Part shown: piece after piece, positions 35,897 through 45,360 of the stretch
Layout of the letters: each line of letters starts with the position of its first letter
How positions within the stretch are numbered: position 1 is the stretch's first letter
Assembly: GCA_945876565.1 (NCBI GenBank)
Contig: CAMCOS010000002.1
Coordinates: 62,001-126,000, forward strand
Length of the DNA stretch: 64,000 nt
Direction of reading: 5' to 3'
Source: Lautropia mirabilis
GTDB lineage: Bacteria > Pseudomonadota > Gammaproteobacteria > Burkholderiales > Burkholderiaceae_B
The notes under the pieces: model-generated
What the model was told of the DNA's origin: nothing
The model's input: only the letters and a program-made list of their open reading frames with translations
Databases searched by the model: none
Program-made: the position numbers and the translations under genes

Positions 35897-37208
35897 GCGG
35901 TTTAGGCAGCTTTTGATGCACGACGATGCCAGACAGTAGCAACAAGCCAATCAGGTTGGGAAATGCCATCAAGCCGTTGAAAACATCAGCAAGCGCCCAA
36001 ACGAGGTCGAGTGAAACTGTCGTGCCCAGCATGACAAATCCCGTATAGAGCGCCCGGTAAGGTGTTGCCGCTTTTTCACCAAATAGGTAGGTGGCACATT
36101 TCTCGCCGTAATACGACCAGCCAAGGATAGTCGAGTACGCGAAAAAAATCAGCCCAATGGTTACTACCCAGCCACCGACACCAGGCAGCAAGGCCTCGAA
36201 ACTGTTGGATGTCAATGCAGCGCCGGTCACGCCGGCTCGAAATTGGTCAGCCATGACTAAAACGATTCCAGTGATCGAGCACACGATGATGGTATCCAGG
36301 AAGGTGCCAGTCATGGAGACCAATGCCTGATCTTGTGGTTGATTGGTTTTTGCAGCCGCTGCTGCGATTGGGGCAGTGCCGATCCCGGCTTCATTGGAAA
36401 ACACGCCGCGTGCAACGCCATAGCGAATAACGGCACCAATCGCGCCACCTGCCACGGCATCTGCAGCCCATGCGTCATGCAAAATCAGAGACACGGCGGG
36501 CAAGACGAGCTCGTAATTCAAAGCAATGATGATCGTGCCGCCTGCCAGGTACATCAATGCCATGGCTGGCACAATCAGCGAAGCGACGCGGGCGATGCCT
36601 CGAATGCCACCCAGCAAAACCAGCCCGGTTAATGCGCTCAGGATGATCCCAGTCACCCAGTGAGACATCCCGAATGTGTTGTACACAGCGTGGGCTACCG
36701 AGTTGGACTGCACGGAATTTCCAGTTCCTAGCGCAGCAATCATGCCGCAGACCGCAAACATGATGGCCAGGCTTTTTAGCCCCAGTCCATTTTCGAGGTA
36801 GTACATGGGGCCGCCAGCCATCTGACCATTTCGATCTTTAACCCGAAAATACACGGCGAGGTAGGCTTCAGCGTACTTCGTGGACATGCCAAATAGAGCC
36901 GATAACCACATCCAAAAAATCGCACCAGGTCCCCCAAGCACCACAGCGGTAGCAACGCCAGCAATGTTGCCCGTACCGATGGTGGCCGCCATCGCGGTCA
37001 TCAGCGCCTGAAATTGGGAGATGTCACCCGGCGCGTCGCTTTGTCGGTTTCTGGAAAAGGCCAGGCGCAATGCGCGCGGCAAAGCGCGAAACTGCAGTCC
37101 CTTTAAGCGGATGGTGTAGAAAACCCCTGTGCCAACCAACAGCACCAATAAAGCCGGTCCCCAGACCAAGGCACCCAGCATATTTAACCAAGCAGTGAAT
37201 TGCTGCAT
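35880..37208 (-). CDS. Alanine/glycine:cation symporter (AGCS family)
   Basis: Inner-membrane sodium- or proton-coupled amino-acid carrier with about 11 hydrophobic segments. Family signatures are seen: ALMTAMAATIGTGNIAGVA near the first third, GGPGAIFWMW, AGGPMYYLENGLG, and SNEAGIGTAPIAAAAA. ATG 37208 has AGGAG eight bases upstream and gives 442 residues; the frame extends further upstream but is non-coding in character. The 263-bp region to tsaD holds the divergent promoters. Substrate specificity (Ala, Gly or other) is not determinable here. Confidence 0.93.
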   Translation of the reverse strand: MQQFTAWLNMLGALVWGPALLVLLVGTGVFYTIRLKGLQFRALPRALRLAFSRNRQSDAPGDISQFQALMTAMAATIGTGNIAGVATAVVLGGPGAIFWMWLSALFGMSTKYAEAYLAVYFRVKDRNGQMAGGPMYYLENGLGLKSLAIMFAVCGMIAALGTGNSVQSNSVAHAVYNTFGMSHWVTGIILSALTGLVLLGGIRGIARVASLIVPAMALMYLAGGTIIIALNYELVLPAVSLILHDAWAADAVAGGAIGAVIRYGVARGVFSNEAGIGTAPIAAAAAKTNQPQDQALVSMTGTFLDTIIVCSITGIVLVMADQFRAGVTGAALTSNSFEALLPGVGGWVVTIGLIFFAYSTILGWSYYGEKCATYLFGEKAATPYRALYTGFVMLGTTVSLDLVWALADVFNGLMAFPNLIGLLLLSGIVVHQKLPKPLSAHE

Positions 37209-37471
37209 CAATGTCTCTCCTATGTGTTTTGCGTTGCTTGTCCAGACGACCTGACAAGTGCCGCGATCATAGGAAGGCGTGTGCATGAGCTGCGTCGCTT
37301 TAAGGCGACAATTCATCGCCAGTGAAAGCTTTCAAGATGTAACCGAAGCCTTTTAATTTGAGGCGAATTGTGGTAGGAAAAGGTTGTGTGATTTTGGCAA
37401 ATGTGTTTCACCAGTCTTGCGCGCTAGTCACCATTTCGCTTGCTTAATCTCACAACGCTTACAATCGAGCT

Positions 37472-38569
37472 ATGGTTATTCTCGGATTTGAAAGCTCTTG
37501 TGATGAGACTGGTGTGGCGCTCGTATGTACTGAGCGTGGCGTGCTTGCGCAGGCGTTGCACACGCAGGCCGCCATGCATCAAGCCTACGGCGGCGTGGTG
37601 CCTGAATTGGCCTCTCGCGATCACATTCGGCGTGTGATTCCATTGACTCGTCAGGCGCTTGGCGATGCCAAGATGGATCTGGGTGAGGTTGATGCAATTG
37701 CCTACACAGCTGGTCCCGGTCTGGCAGGTGCTTTGTTGGTGGGTGCGGGCACGGCTCAAGCGCTGGCATGGTCTTTGGGTAAGCCTGCGATTCCAATCCA
37801 TCATCTTGAGGGCCATTTGCTGTCGCCGCGTCTGGCTGATCCTCGCCCTGAGTTTCCGTTTGTCGCACTGCTGGTCTCCGGTGGCCACACCCAGCTTATG
37901 CGAGTTGACGCCGTTGGGGACTATGAGTTGCTTGGCGAAACGCTAGATGATGCTGCCGGTGAGGCGTTTGATAAGACGGCCAAACTGCTTGGCTTGGGTT
38001 ACCCCGGTGGGCCTCAGTTGGCTGCGTTGGCTCGCTCAGGCGATGAAACCCGCTTTGAGCTACCGCGCCCTTTGATTCATCGGTCCGGGTTCGATTTCAG
38101 TTTTAGCGGTTTGAAGACGGCCGTGCTCAATCAAGTTCGCAAAACCTGCAAAGCGGGTGGGGGCGATCAAGCCGATGCAAGCATGCTCGATGATCAGACT
38201 CGCGCTGATTTGGCAGCGGCCACAGAGGCAGCCATTATCGACATTTTGGTTGCCAAATCGTTAGCGACCTTAGATGCAACGGGTATGCGCCGCTTGGTGG
38301 TTGCCGGTGGCGTGGGCGCCAATCGCAGATTGCGGCAACAGCTACTGGCTGCCTGTGAATCAAGGGGTGCGAATGTGTACTTCCCGCCCGTTGAGCTTTG
38401 CACCGATAACGGCGCAATGATCGCCTATGCCGCTGCAGAACGGGTTAACGCTGGTCTGTGTGACTTGGCAGCATCACAATCTCACTCGTTTACGGTTAGG
38501 CCTCGTTGGCCGCTGGCCGAGCTTGGGGCGAACACGTCAAGTGACCTGGGTCTTGATTCAATTTCGTGA
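37472..38569 (+). CDS. tsaD: tRNA N6-adenosine threonylcarbamoyltransferase TsaD
   Basis: Transfers the threonylcarbamoyl group to A37 of ANN-decoding tRNAs with TsaB/TsaE. The N-terminal [10 protein letters not shown] and metal-binding His111 and His115 (HHLEGHLL) match E. coli positions exactly; [10 protein letters not shown] forms the second nucleotide loop. 365 residues, slightly longer than E. coli (337), mainly at the C-terminus. No Shine-Dalgarno precedes ATG 37472; a TACAAT -10-like element ends just 6 bp before it, so the mRNA could be leaderless. It overlaps the convergent plsY by 12 bp. Confidence 0.96.
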   Translation: MVILGFESSCDETGVALVCTERGVLAQALHTQAAMHQAYGGVVPELASRDHIRRVIPLTRQALGDAKMDLGEVDAIAYTAGPGLAGALLVGAGTAQALAWSLGKPAIPIHHLEGHLLSPRLADPRPEFPFVALLVSGGHTQLMRVDAVGDYELLGETLDDAAGEAFDKTAKLLGLGYPGGPQLAALARSGDETRFELPRPLIHRSGFDFSFSGLKTAVLNQVRKTCKAGGGDQADASMLDDQTRADLAAATEAAIIDILVAKSLATLDATGMRRLVVAGGVGANRRLRQQLLAACESRGANVYFPPVELCTDNGAMIAYAAAERVNAGLCDLAASQSHSFTVRPRWPLAELGANTSSDLGLDSIS

Positions 38570-39193
38570 TTTTTTGCCGAGCTTTGGCTCGGTTCCATTG
38601 AGGATCCTTGCAATATTGGCTTTGTGGCGCCAAATCAAAAGCAGGCTGATGACGATTAACGCAGCGAGCAATGACGTTGAGGCATGCCAGATAACGCCTG
38701 ACAGGATGGAGTAGTAGAAAGGCGCAAATAACGCTGACGCGATGGCGGCCAGTGAAGACATGCGAAAGAAAAACGCGGTGATAAGCCAGCTCAGCATGGT
38801 GGCTAGACCAAGCATAGGCTCGATCGCCAGCAGCACCCCGAGTGCCGTGGCCACACCTTTGCCGCCTTTGAATCTCAGAAAGAGTGGGAACAAATGCCCC
38901 AAAAAAACGGCCAACGCAGTCACGGCAATGACATCTGCTTGGCCGTTGATTCGGTGTGCCAACCATACAGCAAGCCAGCCTTTGGCGGCATCGCCAAGTA
39001 GCGTCAGGATCGCAGCTGTTTTGTTGCCAGTGCGCAAAACGTTGGTTGCACCAGGATTGCCCGAACCATAGGTGCGCGGATCGGCCAAACCCATCGCTCG
39101 GCTGATCACCACCGCAAAAGGGATCGACCCAATCACGTAGCCTAAAACCGCAAACATCGCCAGTGCGGTAAAACCCGAATCAACACTTTGCAT
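38558..39193 (-). CDS. plsY: Acyl-phosphate:glycerol-3-phosphate acyltransferase PlsY
   Basis: Integral membrane enzyme that makes lysophosphatidic acid from acyl-phosphate, the first step of phospholipid synthesis. The three active-site motifs are recognisable: GSIPFA near the first helix, [13 protein letters not shown], and FKGGKGVAT with the following loop; five membrane segments. ATG 39193 ([13 protein letters not shown]) gives 211 residues (E. coli 205). The frame is open to 39298 but the extra residues are not membrane-like. tsaD next to plsY is a conserved pairing. It is transcribed divergently from surE. Confidence 0.94.
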   Translation of the reverse strand: MQSVDSGFTALAMFAVLGYVIGSIPFAVVISRAMGLADPRTYGSGNPGATNVLRTGNKTAAILTLLGDAAKGWLAVWLAHRINGQADVIAVTALAVFLGHLFPLFLRFKGGKGVATALGVLLAIEPMLGLATMLSWLITAFFFRMSSLAAIASALFAPFYYSILSGVIWHASTSLLAALIVISLLLIWRHKANIARILNGTEPKLGKKSRN

Positions 39194-39336
39194 TTTTAAA
39201 GCCCGTCCGGCAATCGAATTTGCGTAGTTTAAGGCAATGATTTGTCTGGCGGGGCGCTGTACTTTATTCCCATCGATCATCAGGTTGCCCGAGTACAATG
39301 CGCCAACTCGTCTTGACTAATGGCATCAAATTACAC

Positions 39337-40080
39337 ATGAAAATCCTGGTTTCAAATGATGACGGTTACAGCGCTGCTGGCATCGAGGCGCTCGCTGAAG
39401 CGCTTGCACCACATGCAGAGATCACGGTTGTTGCCCCTGAAGTCAATCACAGTGGGGCATCCAACTCGTTGACTTTGAACCGACCCTTGTCGGTTCGCCA
39501 AGCCAGGAACGGTTATTTCGTGGTCAATGGCACGCCTTCGGATTGCGTGCACATTGCCTTGACCGGTTTGCTGGACTTTAAGCCGGATCTGGTTGTCTCG
39601 GGCATCAATAATGGCGCCAACATGGGCGATGACACGATTTATTCGGGTACCGTGGCAGCCGCAGTGGAAGGTCACCTGTTCGGTATACCTTCGATGGCGT
39701 TTTCCTTGACAGACAAGGGTTGGCCTCACCTCGAGGACGCCGCCCAGTGGAGCCGTGATCTGGTGCTTCGTTTCATGCGCAACCCCTTGCCCTCGAATTT
39801 TTTGCTGAATGTGAACCTGCCGCCATTGCCTGCGTCACAAATCAAAGGTGTTCAAACCACTCGGCTTGGCAAACGCCACGCCTCCCAACCGGTCATACCG
39901 GCGTTGAATCCGCATGGTGATACGGTGTATTGGATCGGTGCGGCCGGGCACGCTCAGGATGAGTCGTCTGGGACAGATTTTTATGCGGTGGCCAATGGGC
40001 TGATTTCGGTCACCCCCCTACGAATGGACCTCACGCACGACCAGCAACTCGATCACGTGTCGCGATGGTTGATCGCTTAA
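39337..40080 (+). CDS. surE: 5'/3'-nucleotidase SurE
   Basis: Metal-dependent survival protein that dephosphorylates nucleoside monophosphates and short polyphosphate. [13 protein letters not shown] has the metal ligands Asp8 and Asp9; Ser39 (NHSGAS) and the Asn in [12 protein letters not shown] complete the site. 247 residues. The start at 39337 fixes these positions as in E. coli, and the upstream in-frame ATG at 39298 is rejected. Its end overlaps pcm by 16 bp. First gene of surE-pcm-nlpD. Confidence 0.96.
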   Translation: MKILVSNDDGYSAAGIEALAEALAPHAEITVVAPEVNHSGASNSLTLNRPLSVRQARNGYFVVNGTPSDCVHIALTGLLDFKPDLVVSGINNGANMGDDTIYSGTVAAAVEGHLFGIPSMAFSLTDKGWPHLEDAAQWSRDLVLRFMRNPLPSNFLLNVNLPPLPASQIKGVQTTRLGKRHASQPVIPALNPHGDTVYWIGAAGHAQDESSGTDFYAVANGLISVTPLRMDLTHDQQLDHVSRWLIA

Positions 40081-40847
40081 CCAAAAAGAAACCTGATAGC
40101 TGGCTTGATAAGCTCAAGCCAGCCAACAGCAACACCCGAATCAGTGTGGGTGCACGCGTGGCACCAAAGGCGTCTGTGCCACTCAATTCAGGTTCACCCG
40201 ACAATTTGGGATTGACATCAGACCGATCGCGACAGCGAATGGTGGATCGGGTTCGGGCCCAAGGTGTTGAGCACAAGGCCGTACTGGAGGCGCTTGGTAG
40301 CATTGCTCGGCACCGATTTGTGGATCAAGCGCTCGCTAGCCGGGCGTATGAAGACGGGGCTTTGCCAATTGGCCACGGACAGACCATTTCGCAGCCATGG
40401 GTCGTGGCGCGCATGCTGGCTGTATTATGTGAGCCCGAAACTCCCAGAAAAGTGCTTGAAATTGGTACGGGTTGCGGTTACCAAGCAGCAGTGATGTCCA
40501 AACTATTTCCACAGGTCTTCACTGTCGAGCGCGTCAGGGCATTGTACGATACGGCTAAAGCGCGGTTGCAAGAGATGGCATTGCGCAATGTGCAATGCTC
40601 GTTCGGCGATGGCATGCTTGGGTGGAGTGCGAAGGCGCCGTTTGATGCCATCATCGTGGCAGCAGCGGGTTTGTCGATTCCTCAAACGTTGCTCGATCAA
40701 CTCGCTGTCGGTGGTAAGCTGATTGCTCCAGAGGGAGATACCATCCAGCGATTGATTATGGTGACGCGTCAGTCAGCCCATCAATGGGTGCGTGTCGAGC
40801 TAGAGTCAGTCCGATTCGTGCCGTTAAAGCCTGGAGTTCAGACTTGA
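40065..40847 (+). CDS. pcm: Protein-L-isoaspartate O-methyltransferase
   Basis: Repairs age-damaged isoaspartyl residues by SAM-dependent methylation. It has SAM motif [14 protein letters not shown], the [11 protein letters not shown] substrate segment and the FDAIIVAAA post-motif. The 260 residues include about 50 extra N-terminal residues before the conserved DRVRAQGV (E. coli Pcm is 208); this tail is polar and low in conservation by eye. ATG 40065 lies inside the end of surE. An internal ATG at 40239 (MVDRVRAQ) would give a 202-residue protein of ordinary size, so the start is the uncertain point. Confidence 0.93.
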   Translation: MVDRLTKKKPDSWLDKLKPANSNTRISVGARVAPKASVPLNSGSPDNLGLTSDRSRQRMVDRVRAQGVEHKAVLEALGSIARHRFVDQALASRAYEDGALPIGHGQTISQPWVVARMLAVLCEPETPRKVLEIGTGCGYQAAVMSKLFPQVFTVERVRALYDTAKARLQEMALRNVQCSFGDGMLGWSAKAPFDAIIVAAAGLSIPQTLLDQLAVGGKLIAPEGDTIQRLIMVTRQSAHQWVRVELESVRFVPLKPGVQT

Positions 40848-40864
40848 AAGGATTGGAGAATAGT

Positions 40865-41692
40865 ATGGCCAGTGCCAAATCGCCCCAGACGCTGATCGCG
40901 TCAGTTAATCGGTCAGGTGGCTGTGCCGGCGATGGTTGGATCGGTGCTCGTGTTGTTAAAGCGCTAACGGCCTTTGCACTGACGGCGACTCTGGCAGGGT
41001 GTGCCGGGACCGGTATATTTGCGCCCGTCACGAACCTAAGTGATCGAGGCGTCCAAGGCACGTATCGGATTCAACCTGGTGATACATTGACTTCGATTTC
41101 TCGTGACACCGGCGTGAGCGTCGATCGATTGATTGCGCTGAACGATATCTCCAATCCGAGCTTGATTCGCGTTGGTCAGCGCCTGCGCTTAAGTGATGAT
41201 GCGACTGTGCCCAGTGGCATGATGGCTGATCGGGACCCTGGCGGTTCCAGCGCAATGGGGGGCAGCGAGGAGCCGGTTACTGAACCCGCCAGTGCGCCCG
41301 GCAAGGTGACGCCCGCATCCGATGCAAGCAAGATTGCGATGGTCTGGCCCGCCAAAGGCGAAATCATTCAACGCTTTACACCTCAAACCAAAGGCATTGA
41401 TATTGCTGGCCCGATCGGTGAGCCAGTCATTGCGGCTGCCGGCGGTAATGTCGTGTTCGCTGGTGATGCTGTGCGAGGGTTTGGCAATCTGGTGATCGTG
41501 GATCACGGCGACGGATTCATCACGGCTTATGCACACAATGACAAATTACTCGTCACAAAAGGTGATGCCGTTGCCAAGTCACAGAAAATTGCAACGCTTG
41601 GTCAGTCAGGAACGACTTCACCACGGTTGCACTTCGAGGTGCGTCGCAATGGCACACCAGTCGACCCATTGCGTTACTTGCCAGCACAGTAG
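40865..41692 (+). CDS. nlpD: NlpD-like lipoprotein with LysM and degenerate LytM domains
   Basis: Outer-membrane lipoprotein that activates the amidase AmiC during cell separation. A lipobox LAGC (Cys about 45) follows a hydrophobic stretch; it is preceded by an unusually long, polar N-terminal region. LysM (YRIQPGDTLTSISRDTG, about 65-108) binds peptidoglycan; the C-terminal LytM (M23) domain lacks zinc ligands: Lys replaces the first His (TKGIDIAG) and Arg the second-motif His (PRLHFEVR), as expected for a non-catalytic activator. ATG 40865 follows GGAG. rpoS, which often follows nlpD, is absent. Confidence 0.93.
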   Translation: MASAKSPQTLIASVNRSGGCAGDGWIGARVVKALTAFALTATLAGCAGTGIFAPVTNLSDRGVQGTYRIQPGDTLTSISRDTGVSVDRLIALNDISNPSLIRVGQRLRLSDDATVPSGMMADRDPGGSSAMGGSEEPVTEPASAPGKVTPASDASKIAMVWPAKGEIIQRFTPQTKGIDIAGPIGEPVIAAAGGNVVFAGDAVRGFGNLVIVDHGDGFITAYAHNDKLLVTKGDAVAKSQKIATLGQSGTTSPRLHFEVRRNGTPVDPLRYLPAQ

Positions 41693-41709
41693 GACACACG
41701 AGGTAAGGC

Positions 41710-42486
41710 ATGACCCCGACACTTGTATTTGACCTGGAAACCATTCCAGATGTGGATGGACTGCGTCAAGTTAATGACTGGCACGATTTGACCGATGACG
41801 AAGTGGTTGAGCGGGCGTTTGCGCTTAGACAGGATAAAACTGGCAGCACCTTTTTACAGCACCACTTGCACAAGATCGTCGTGGTTGGCTGTGTGTTTCG
41901 GGATGACACTGGGTTTCGGGTGAAGTGCCTAGGACAGGCGAGCGACTCGGAGCAGACTCTCATTCAAAGCTTTTTTAAAACCGTCGATCACTACACACCA
42001 CGCCTAGTGAGCTGGAATGGCTCTGGATTTGATCTGCCCGTGCTTCATTATCGTAGTCTGATACACGGTGTAGCGTCACCGCGATACTGGGATACCGGGC
42101 AGGACGATCGAGACTTCAAGTACAACAACTATTTAAGCCGCTATCACGATCGTCACATCGATTTGATGGACGTGCTGGCCAAATACGGTGGACGGGCCAC
42201 TGCGCCGCTCGATGACATGGCCAAGCTGTGTGGGTTTCCGGGCAAGCTTGGCATGGATGGCAGTCAGGTCTGGCAAGCTTGGCGTGATGGCAAGCGTGAA
42301 GAGGTCAGGGCGTATTGTGAGACCGATGTTGTCAACACATGGTTGGTGTTTTGTCGGTTTCGCTTAATTCGCGGTGAGCTCTCGCCCGAGGCCTATGATC
42401 AAGAGATTGAGCTTGTCCGAGCACATTTGGCTGGCATCGATGCGCCTCACTGGCGTGAGTATTTAGCAGCCTGGAACAAGACCTGA
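41710..42486 (+). CDS. PolB-like 3'-5' exonuclease domain protein
   Basis: Predicted DEDD-superfamily exonuclease of the DNA_pol_B_exo2 group. Acidic residues: Asp8 and Glu10 (VFDLETIPD), an Asp in [14 protein letters not shown], and the final Asp in YCETDVVNT. 258 residues, no polymerase domain attached. The DNA or RNA substrate is unknown; co-location with rlmD two bases downstream is common in Burkholderiales as I recall. ATG 41710 follows GAGGTAAGG. Confidence 0.9.
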   Translation: MTPTLVFDLETIPDVDGLRQVNDWHDLTDDEVVERAFALRQDKTGSTFLQHHLHKIVVVGCVFRDDTGFRVKCLGQASDSEQTLIQSFFKTVDHYTPRLVSWNGSGFDLPVLHYRSLIHGVASPRYWDTGQDDRDFKYNNYLSRYHDRHIDLMDVLAKYGGRATAPLDDMAKLCGFPGKLGMDGSQVWQAWRDGKREEVRAYCETDVVNTWLVFCRFRLIRGELSPEAYDQEIELVRAHLAGIDAPHWREYLAAWNKT

Positions 42487-42488
42487 AC

Positions 42489-43826
42489 ATGGCTCAGACA
42501 TTTGATTTATGGATCGAGTCGCTCGATCACGAGGCACGTGGTGTTGCGCATCTCGATGGCAAGGTGGTGTTCGTAGAAGGCGCATTGCCTGGCGAGCACG
42601 TGAGTGCGGAGTTGATTAAAAAGAAGCCCAAGTTCAACACGGCGCGCGCGCTCACTGTGCACCGAACGAGCTGGTTGCGGGTAGATCCAAAGTGTCCGCA
42701 TTTTGGGGTCTGCGGCGGGTGTGCGATGCAGCACTTGGTTCCCGATGCGCAGGTCGCGGTCAAGCAACGGGTTTTAGAGGACGCTTTTAAGCACATTGGC
42801 GGTGTCAAGCCCGAGCAAATGCTGGCGCCCATACATGGACCATCCTGGGGTTACCGCTATCGGGCCCGTCTAACAGCCCGACTGGTGCCACGCAAAGGTG
42901 GTGTTCTGGTGGGCTTTCATGAGCGTCGCAGCAGCTACGTGGCAGACATGACGAGCTGCTCGGTTTTGCCGCCCAAGGTGAGTAACCTCTTGGTGCCGTT
43001 GCGCCGTTTGATTGAATCAATGAGTGCGCCAGACCGGTTACCGCAAATCGAGGTGGCAGTGGGTGACTCAGTGACTGCCATGGTGTTGCGTCATCTCGAA
43101 CCACTGACGGCCGATGATGTTGATCGTCTGAGCGTGTTTGGGAAGTTGCACGGGGTGCAATGGTGGCTGCAGCCCAAGGGTCCTGAAACCGTCCATCGCC
43201 TAGAGGCTGAGGTGGCAGAAGAACTTGCCTATGGCTTGCCAGCATTTGATATTCGGATGCCGTTTCAGCCAACGGACTTCACTCAGGTCAATCACCAGAT
43301 TAACCAGGTGCTGGTTTCAAAGGCACTTTCTTTGCTCGACATTCAGGCAGGTGAGCGCGTTGTCGATCTTTTTTGTGGATTGGGTAACTTCACTTTGCCC
43401 CTGGCGCGCCAGGCTAAGCACGTCATCGGTATCGAGGGCAGTCAAGCGCTGGTTCAGCGTGCGTTTGATAACGCTCGAGCCAATGGCATCGAGAATGTGG
43501 ACTTTGAGGCACGTAATTTGTTTGAGTTCACGCTCGACGATTTGCAGGCTTTGCCCGCGTTCGATCGCCTGTTGATTGATCCACCACGCGAGGGTGCGTT
43601 GTCCGTTTGCGAGGCGTTGGCCAGTCAGCCAGCGGCGAATCGACCCAAGCGCATTGTTTACGTGTCTTGCAATCCCGCGACTTTGGCACGTGATGCTGCT
43701 GTCTTGTGTCAGCAAGGCCTGTATCACTTGCGACAGGCCGGTGTGGTCAATATGTTTCCCCACACGGGTCACGTCGAATCCATTGCCGTGTTTGAACCCG
43801 CAAGCTCATTGGCTTGCAGGCGGTGA
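42489..43826 (+). CDS. rlmD: 23S rRNA (uracil-1939-C5)-methyltransferase RlmD
   Basis: SAM-dependent RNA m5U methyltransferase. It has an N-terminal TRAM domain (about 5-58), [4Fe-4S] ligands Cys69, Cys75, Cys78 and Cys157 (the last in MTSCSVL), the SAM site [16 protein letters not shown], and the catalytic Cys in [13 protein letters not shown]. 445 residues, normal. The Fe-S cluster points to RlmD rather than TrmA. It starts 2 bp after the exonuclease stop. Confidence 0.94.
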   Translation: MAQTFDLWIESLDHEARGVAHLDGKVVFVEGALPGEHVSAELIKKKPKFNTARALTVHRTSWLRVDPKCPHFGVCGGCAMQHLVPDAQVAVKQRVLEDAFKHIGGVKPEQMLAPIHGPSWGYRYRARLTARLVPRKGGVLVGFHERRSSYVADMTSCSVLPPKVSNLLVPLRRLIESMSAPDRLPQIEVAVGDSVTAMVLRHLEPLTADDVDRLSVFGKLHGVQWWLQPKGPETVHRLEAEVAEELAYGLPAFDIRMPFQPTDFTQVNHQINQVLVSKALSLLDIQAGERVVDLFCGLGNFTLPLARQAKHVIGIEGSQALVQRAFDNARANGIENVDFEARNLFEFTLDDLQALPAFDRLLIDPPREGALSVCEALASQPAANRPKRIVYVSCNPATLARDAAVLCQQGLYHLRQAGVVNMFPHTGHVESIAVFEPASSLACRR

Positions 43827-43853
43827 GCGCTAGACTGTCTGGTGATCTGTCGG

Positions 43854-45278
43854 CTACTTCGTCTTTTGCAAGGCAGCGATCATGGTCTGGGCGGCCGCTT
43901 TAACTCGGGCAGGTGCGGTACCACCGATGTGGTCACGCGCATTGACCGAGCCCTCAAGTGTTAACACCTCGTGGATGTCCGCTTCGATACGGCTGTCAAA
44001 GGCTTTGAGTTCGTCAAGGGTTAGGTCGGCCAAATCACAGCCACGCTTTTCACAGCTGAGCACCGCATGCGCCACCACTTCGTGGGCATCGCGAAATGGC
44101 AGTCCCTTTTTGACCAAATAATCAGCCAGGTCTGTCGCAGTGGCATACCCTTGGCGGGCAGCTGCTCGCATCGAATCGGCGTGAACGGTCAGCCCCTTCA
44201 TCATGTCAGCAAAGATGGTCAGTGTGTCCCTGACGGTATCAGCCGTATCGAACAGTCCTTCTTTGTCTTCCTGGTTGTCTTTGTTGTAGGCCAGCGGCTG
44301 GCCCTTCATGAGCGTGAGCAGTGCCATTAAATGACCATTGACCCGTCCGGTTTTGCCGCGCGCGAGCTCAGGCACGTCCGGATTTTTCTTTTGCGGCATG
44401 ATGGAGCTACCAGTGCAGAATCGATCGGCAATCGTGATGAAACCAATTTTTGGGCTCATCCACAGAACGAGCTCTTCAGACAGGCGCGAGATGTGAACCA
44501 TCACAATGGCGCTTGCCGCACAAAATTCGATGGCAAAGTCACGGTCAGACACGGCGTCTAGCGAGTTGGGGCAAACCCCGTCAAACCCCAGTGTTCGAGC
44601 CACGCGCTCACGGTCAATCGGGTAGCTCGTGCCTGCTAGAGCAGCAGCACCTAGCGGGAGGCGGTTGACCCGTTTGCGGCAGTCCGCTAAACGCTCCGCG
44701 TCCCGACTGAACATTTCTGCGTAGGCCATCAGGTGATGCCCAAAAGTCACCGGTTGAGCGACTTGCAGATGCGTAAAGCCAGGCATGATGGTGTCAGCTT
44801 GCGCCAGTGCTTGTTCGGCAAGTGTGAGCCGCAAGTCGGTAAGCTGGATATCGATGAGGTCAATCTGTTGACGCAACCACAATCGAATGTCAGTGGCGAC
44901 CTGATCATTTCGTGAACGTCCTGTGTGAAGGCGTTTGCCTGAATCACCGATGAGTTCAACCAAGCGCTTTTCGATATTCAGGTGTACATCTTCGAGGTCA
45001 AGTGACCATTGGAACTGCCCTTCAAGGATTTCTTGTCGTATCACTGACATGCCACGTTCGATGTCAGTCAGGTCTTGTTTGGAAATGACGCCAACGTGGG
45101 CAAGCATCTCAGCGTGAGCCAGTGAGCCTTCGATGTCCTGCATGGCCATGCGCTTGTCGAAATCGACCGACGCGGTGTAGCGCTTGACCAAATCGGAAAC
45201 TGGCTCTGAGAAGCGAGCTGACCAGGCTTGGGCTTTATTGGCAAACTGGTCTTGAGTGGGGGTGTGTTTATCTGTCAT
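43854..45278 (-). CDS. argH: Argininosuccinate lyase
   Basis: Last step of arginine biosynthesis: argininosuccinate to arginine and fumarate. The fumarase/aspartase signature [16 protein letters not shown] is present, with the [13 protein letters not shown] and [10 protein letters not shown] motifs. ATG 45278 ([11 protein letters not shown]) gives 474 residues; an ATG two codons upstream is possible. No ribosome binding site is seen, and a perfect TATAAT sits nine bases before the ATG, so the transcript may be nearly leaderless. Isolated from other arg genes; divergent from nadE. Confidence 0.97.
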   Translation of the reverse strand: MTDKHTPTQDQFANKAQAWSARFSEPVSDLVKRYTASVDFDKRMAMQDIEGSLAHAEMLAHVGVISKQDLTDIERGMSVIRQEILEGQFQWSLDLEDVHLNIEKRLVELIGDSGKRLHTGRSRNDQVATDIRLWLRQQIDLIDIQLTDLRLTLAEQALAQADTIMPGFTHLQVAQPVTFGHHLMAYAEMFSRDAERLADCRKRVNRLPLGAAALAGTSYPIDRERVARTLGFDGVCPNSLDAVSDRDFAIEFCAASAIVMVHISRLSEELVLWMSPKIGFITIADRFCTGSSIMPQKKNPDVPELARGKTGRVNGHLMALLTLMKGQPLAYNKDNQEDKEGLFDTADTVRDTLTIFADMMKGLTVHADSMRAAARQGYATATDLADYLVKKGLPFRDAHEVVAHAVLSCEKRGCDLADLTLDELKAFDSRIEADIHEVLTLEGSVNARDHIGGTAPARVKAAAQTMIAALQKTK

Positions 45279-45287
45279 GATCAAGTG

Positions 45288-45293
45288 ATTATA
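45288..45293 (-). promoter_or_regulatory. -10 element for argH
   Basis: TATAAT on the minus strand, nine bases before the argH ATG; TGGATG (45310-45315) at 16-bp spacing is a moderate -35. The spacing places transcription initiation at or within a few bases of the start codon. Confidence 0.5.
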
Positions 45294-45360
45294 GAGCGAT
45301 GGCTATCGTCATCCACCGTGCGATAATCAAATTAACTGAACTTTTCCTAAAGAGAAACTT

